The notes beneath the pieces are model-generated. The model did no database searches, was not told the DNA's origin, and saw only the letters and a list, made by a program, of their open reading frames with translations. From contig NZ_JADPKK010000022.1 of assembly GCF_023073915.1 (NCBI RefSeq), forward strand, positions 310,001 through 374,000: a DNA stretch of 64,000 nucleotides. The letters are read 5' to 3'. The stretch's first letter is position 1, and every line of letters starts with the position of its first letter. Shown one piece after another: positions 62,621 to 64,000 of this stretch. The position numbers and the translations under genes are program-made. Source of the DNA: Bradyrhizobium sp. 149 (lineage in GTDB: Bacteria; Pseudomonadota; Alphaproteobacteria; Rhizobiales; Xanthobacteraceae).

Positions 62621-63949
62621 TCACTCCACCCCGTACCACCGCACCAGCCGCGGCGCGGCCCAATCGGTCGCGACGAATTCGATCAGCCATCGTCCCGGGG
62701 AGGCCGCAGCGAAGGCGATGCGCTGGGTCTGGCCGGGTTCGATCGCGAGCGTGTCGAGCCAATAGGGCTTCCAGCCGTCGTCGAGCTTGTCGAGCAGGCG
62801 GAAATGGTGGCCGTGGAGGTGGAAGACGGTGGCGACGGAGGCGGGGTTCTTGAGGGCCAGCACGACAGTGCGGCCGGCCTTGGCGCGGAAGGCGGGGGCG
62901 GAGGACGTCGAGAAGTTTGCCGGTTGTATCCAACCGGCGTCGGCTGCGCCGAGCGCGACATCGAACCGCAGGGCGCCCTTCAGATCGAGCCGGTCGGGAA
63001 GGTCGTTCGGAGGGAGCGGCTGCGGCGGCGACAGCGGCACGCGCCGCTCAAGCTTGCCGGAGACCGTCAGGCGGCCGACCTGGCGCGCCTCCTTGCCGTC
63101 ATGCAGCAGGAATGCGGCCGATGTGACCGCATCCACAAACGCGTCGGCGCGTGCGCCGGGGGCCAGCACCAAGGCACCGTTGCGGGCCGGGAACGGCTCT
63201 GCCGGCTGTCCGTCCAGAGCCATCAGCTGGACCTCGTGGCTTTCCAATTTGATCGCCAGTACAGAACGTTGGGAGCCGTTGATAAAGCGCAGCCGCAGCC
63301 GCTCATTGGCCGAAGCTGAGAGTTCGAATGAAGTTTGCCCATTGATCGTGTAGAGCGGGGTGGTGTCCTTCGGATCCCAGCCCGGGGGAAGCGCGGTCCC
63401 ATCCGGCCGCAGCCGCCATTCCTCGATCAAGAGGACCACGTCCCGATCGACGGCGACCGGGTTGGTCTCGGTGACGATGATCGAAAGCGGACGCGCGGGC
63501 TGCTTCAGGCCGTCCTCGAACAGCCGAAAGTCGGCCAACAGGGTTCCCGCGTTGGGCATTGAAACAACTGATGTTTCCGTCGCGTCCGGCGTGGTCGGGG
63601 CGCGTCCCCGAAGCGGGTCGGCCGCGGCCGGGCCATTGAGGCCGTACCAGACTGGTGCAAGCGGGACAGGCAGGTCGTTGCGGAAGACCACCTCGCAGCG
63701 GTCGCCACGCTTGAGACGGACGTCCCCAAGGTGGCTTACGGCGGCCAGCTCCCAGACCGGTGTCAGCGGTTGATCCGGCCTCAGAGCCAGCGTCGCCGGT
63801 CTTGCCTGAAGCGCGAGCTGAGCGGTCACGAGCGGGCCTGCGCCGCCGGCGATCAACCCGGCCGCGGAGGCTCCAAAGCCGACCTGAAGTCCGGCTCCAA
63901 GCCCGGCCAAAACCTCGCGCCTCGTCGGGTCGAAGATCCGCGTTTTCAT
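62621..63949 (-). CDS. multicopper-oxidase-fold protein without most copper ligands (FtsP/SufI-like)
   Basis: A 442-residue exported protein with a Tat signal (TRREVLAGLGAGLQVGFGASA, cleavage about 38) and three cupredoxin domains. Copper sites are nearly all gone: the HWHG position reads V100-W-Y-G, the WYHSH region reads GTLLADFRL (135-143), and the final HCHxxxH region reads E424-F-V-A-T-D-W430; only H377-L-H-G-H-H-F is kept. This resembles the copper-free FtsP/SufI branch, where the fold serves in envelope or cell-division stability rather than oxidation. It is convergent with the GNAT gene. Confidence 0.85.
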   Translation of the reverse strand: MKTRIFDPTRREVLAGLGAGLQVGFGASAAGLIAGGAGPLVTAQLALQARPATLALRPDQPLTPVWELAAVSHLGDVRLKRGDRCEVVFRNDLPVPLAPVWYGLNGPAAADPLRGRAPTTPDATETSVVSMPNAGTLLADFRLFEDGLKQPARPLSIIVTETNPVAVDRDVVLLIEEWRLRPDGTALPPGWDPKDTTPLYTINGQTSFELSASANERLRLRFINGSQRSVLAIKLESHEVQLMALDGQPAEPFPARNGALVLAPGARADAFVDAVTSAAFLLHDGKEARQVGRLTVSGKLERRVPLSPPQPLPPNDLPDRLDLKGALRFDVALGAADAGWIQPANFSTSSAPAFRAKAGRTVVLALKNPASVATVFHLHGHHFRLLDKLDDGWKPYWLDTLAIEPGQTQRIAFAAASPGRWLIEFVATDWAAPRLVRWYGVE

Positions 63950-64000
63950 GGGGCGATCCGGACCACGCCGTGCTGGATAAGTCCAGCCGTCGTGCCTACT
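63950..64000. other. upstream region of the multicopper-oxidase-like gene
   Basis: 51 bases at the window edge; only the start of the 5' region is visible, so no promoter can be called. Confidence 0.3.

Overview
The window reads as a chromosomal segment of a Bradyrhizobium (Alphaproteobacteria, Hyphomicrobiales/Rhizobiales). It is GC-rich and densely coding, and its gene neighbourhoods are typical of that group: hemB / ldtR / glyA-nrdR-ribDEH-nusB-thiL-hppA; bamE // ubiquinol-cytochrome c chaperone-DUF177-plsX-fabH-ihfA-merR-tRNA-Pro; and glnB-glnA. HemB has the Asp-type metal site known from Bradyrhizobium, there is a GcrA-type regulator and a Rhizobiales porin, and several families of palindromic intergenic repeats characteristic of Bradyrhizobium are scattered through it. 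No transposase, phage gene or CRISPR array was seen.

Layout. 1-12 kb: haem (hemB), a cell-envelope MarR regulator (ldtR), one-carbon metabolism (glyA), nrdR, riboflavin (ribD, ribE, ribH), nusB, thiL and the proton-pumping pyrophosphatase hppA. 12-18.7 kb: a probably frameshifted zinc-ribbon gene, a tricarboxylate-type binding protein, bamE, then the fatty acid/phospholipid start operon (plsX, fabH) with ihfA, a MerR regulator and tRNA-Pro(GGG). 18.7-25.5 kb: an accessory stretch after the tRNA with orphan proteins, an esterase remnant, a DapA-like aldolase, an SDR, an alpha/beta-hydrolase-fold protein lacking its nucleophile, and a MarR regulator. 25.8-34.5 kb: a major porin, a possible small RNA, a GcrA-family regulator, formamidase-like, YdcF, DUF169 and reductase genes, and a monooxygenase divergent from its MarR regulator with a visible operator. 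34.5-43.6 kb: an exopolysaccharide locus (O-antigen ligase/polymerase, priming glycosyltransferase, GT4, Wzz/GumC-like co-polymerase, BioF2-type acetyltransferase, NodB-fold protein). 43.6-52.3 kb: heme A synthase, metY with a CoA-binding protein, enoyl-CoA hydratase, a thioesterase, ribosomal proteins L13/S9 and a diguanylate cyclase. 52.3-64 kb: AI-2E family transporter, glutamine amidotransferase, GlxA-type regulator, tautomerase, NfeD protease plus slipin, glnA/glnB, the NAD(P)HX repair enzyme, a GNAT protein and a multicopper-oxidase-fold protein.

The most striking theme is the number of recognisable folds whose catalytic or metal residues have been lost: the NodB-fold protein of the polysaccharide locus (both metal His and part of the Asp-Asp motif), the P-loop of the co-polymerase, the Ser nucleophile of the alpha/beta-hydrolase protein, and nearly all copper ligands of the multicopper-oxidase protein. 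All four reading frames are intact, which suggests retained non-catalytic roles rather than decay. The best candidate for an under-described system is the polysaccharide locus, where two such proteins sit side by side.
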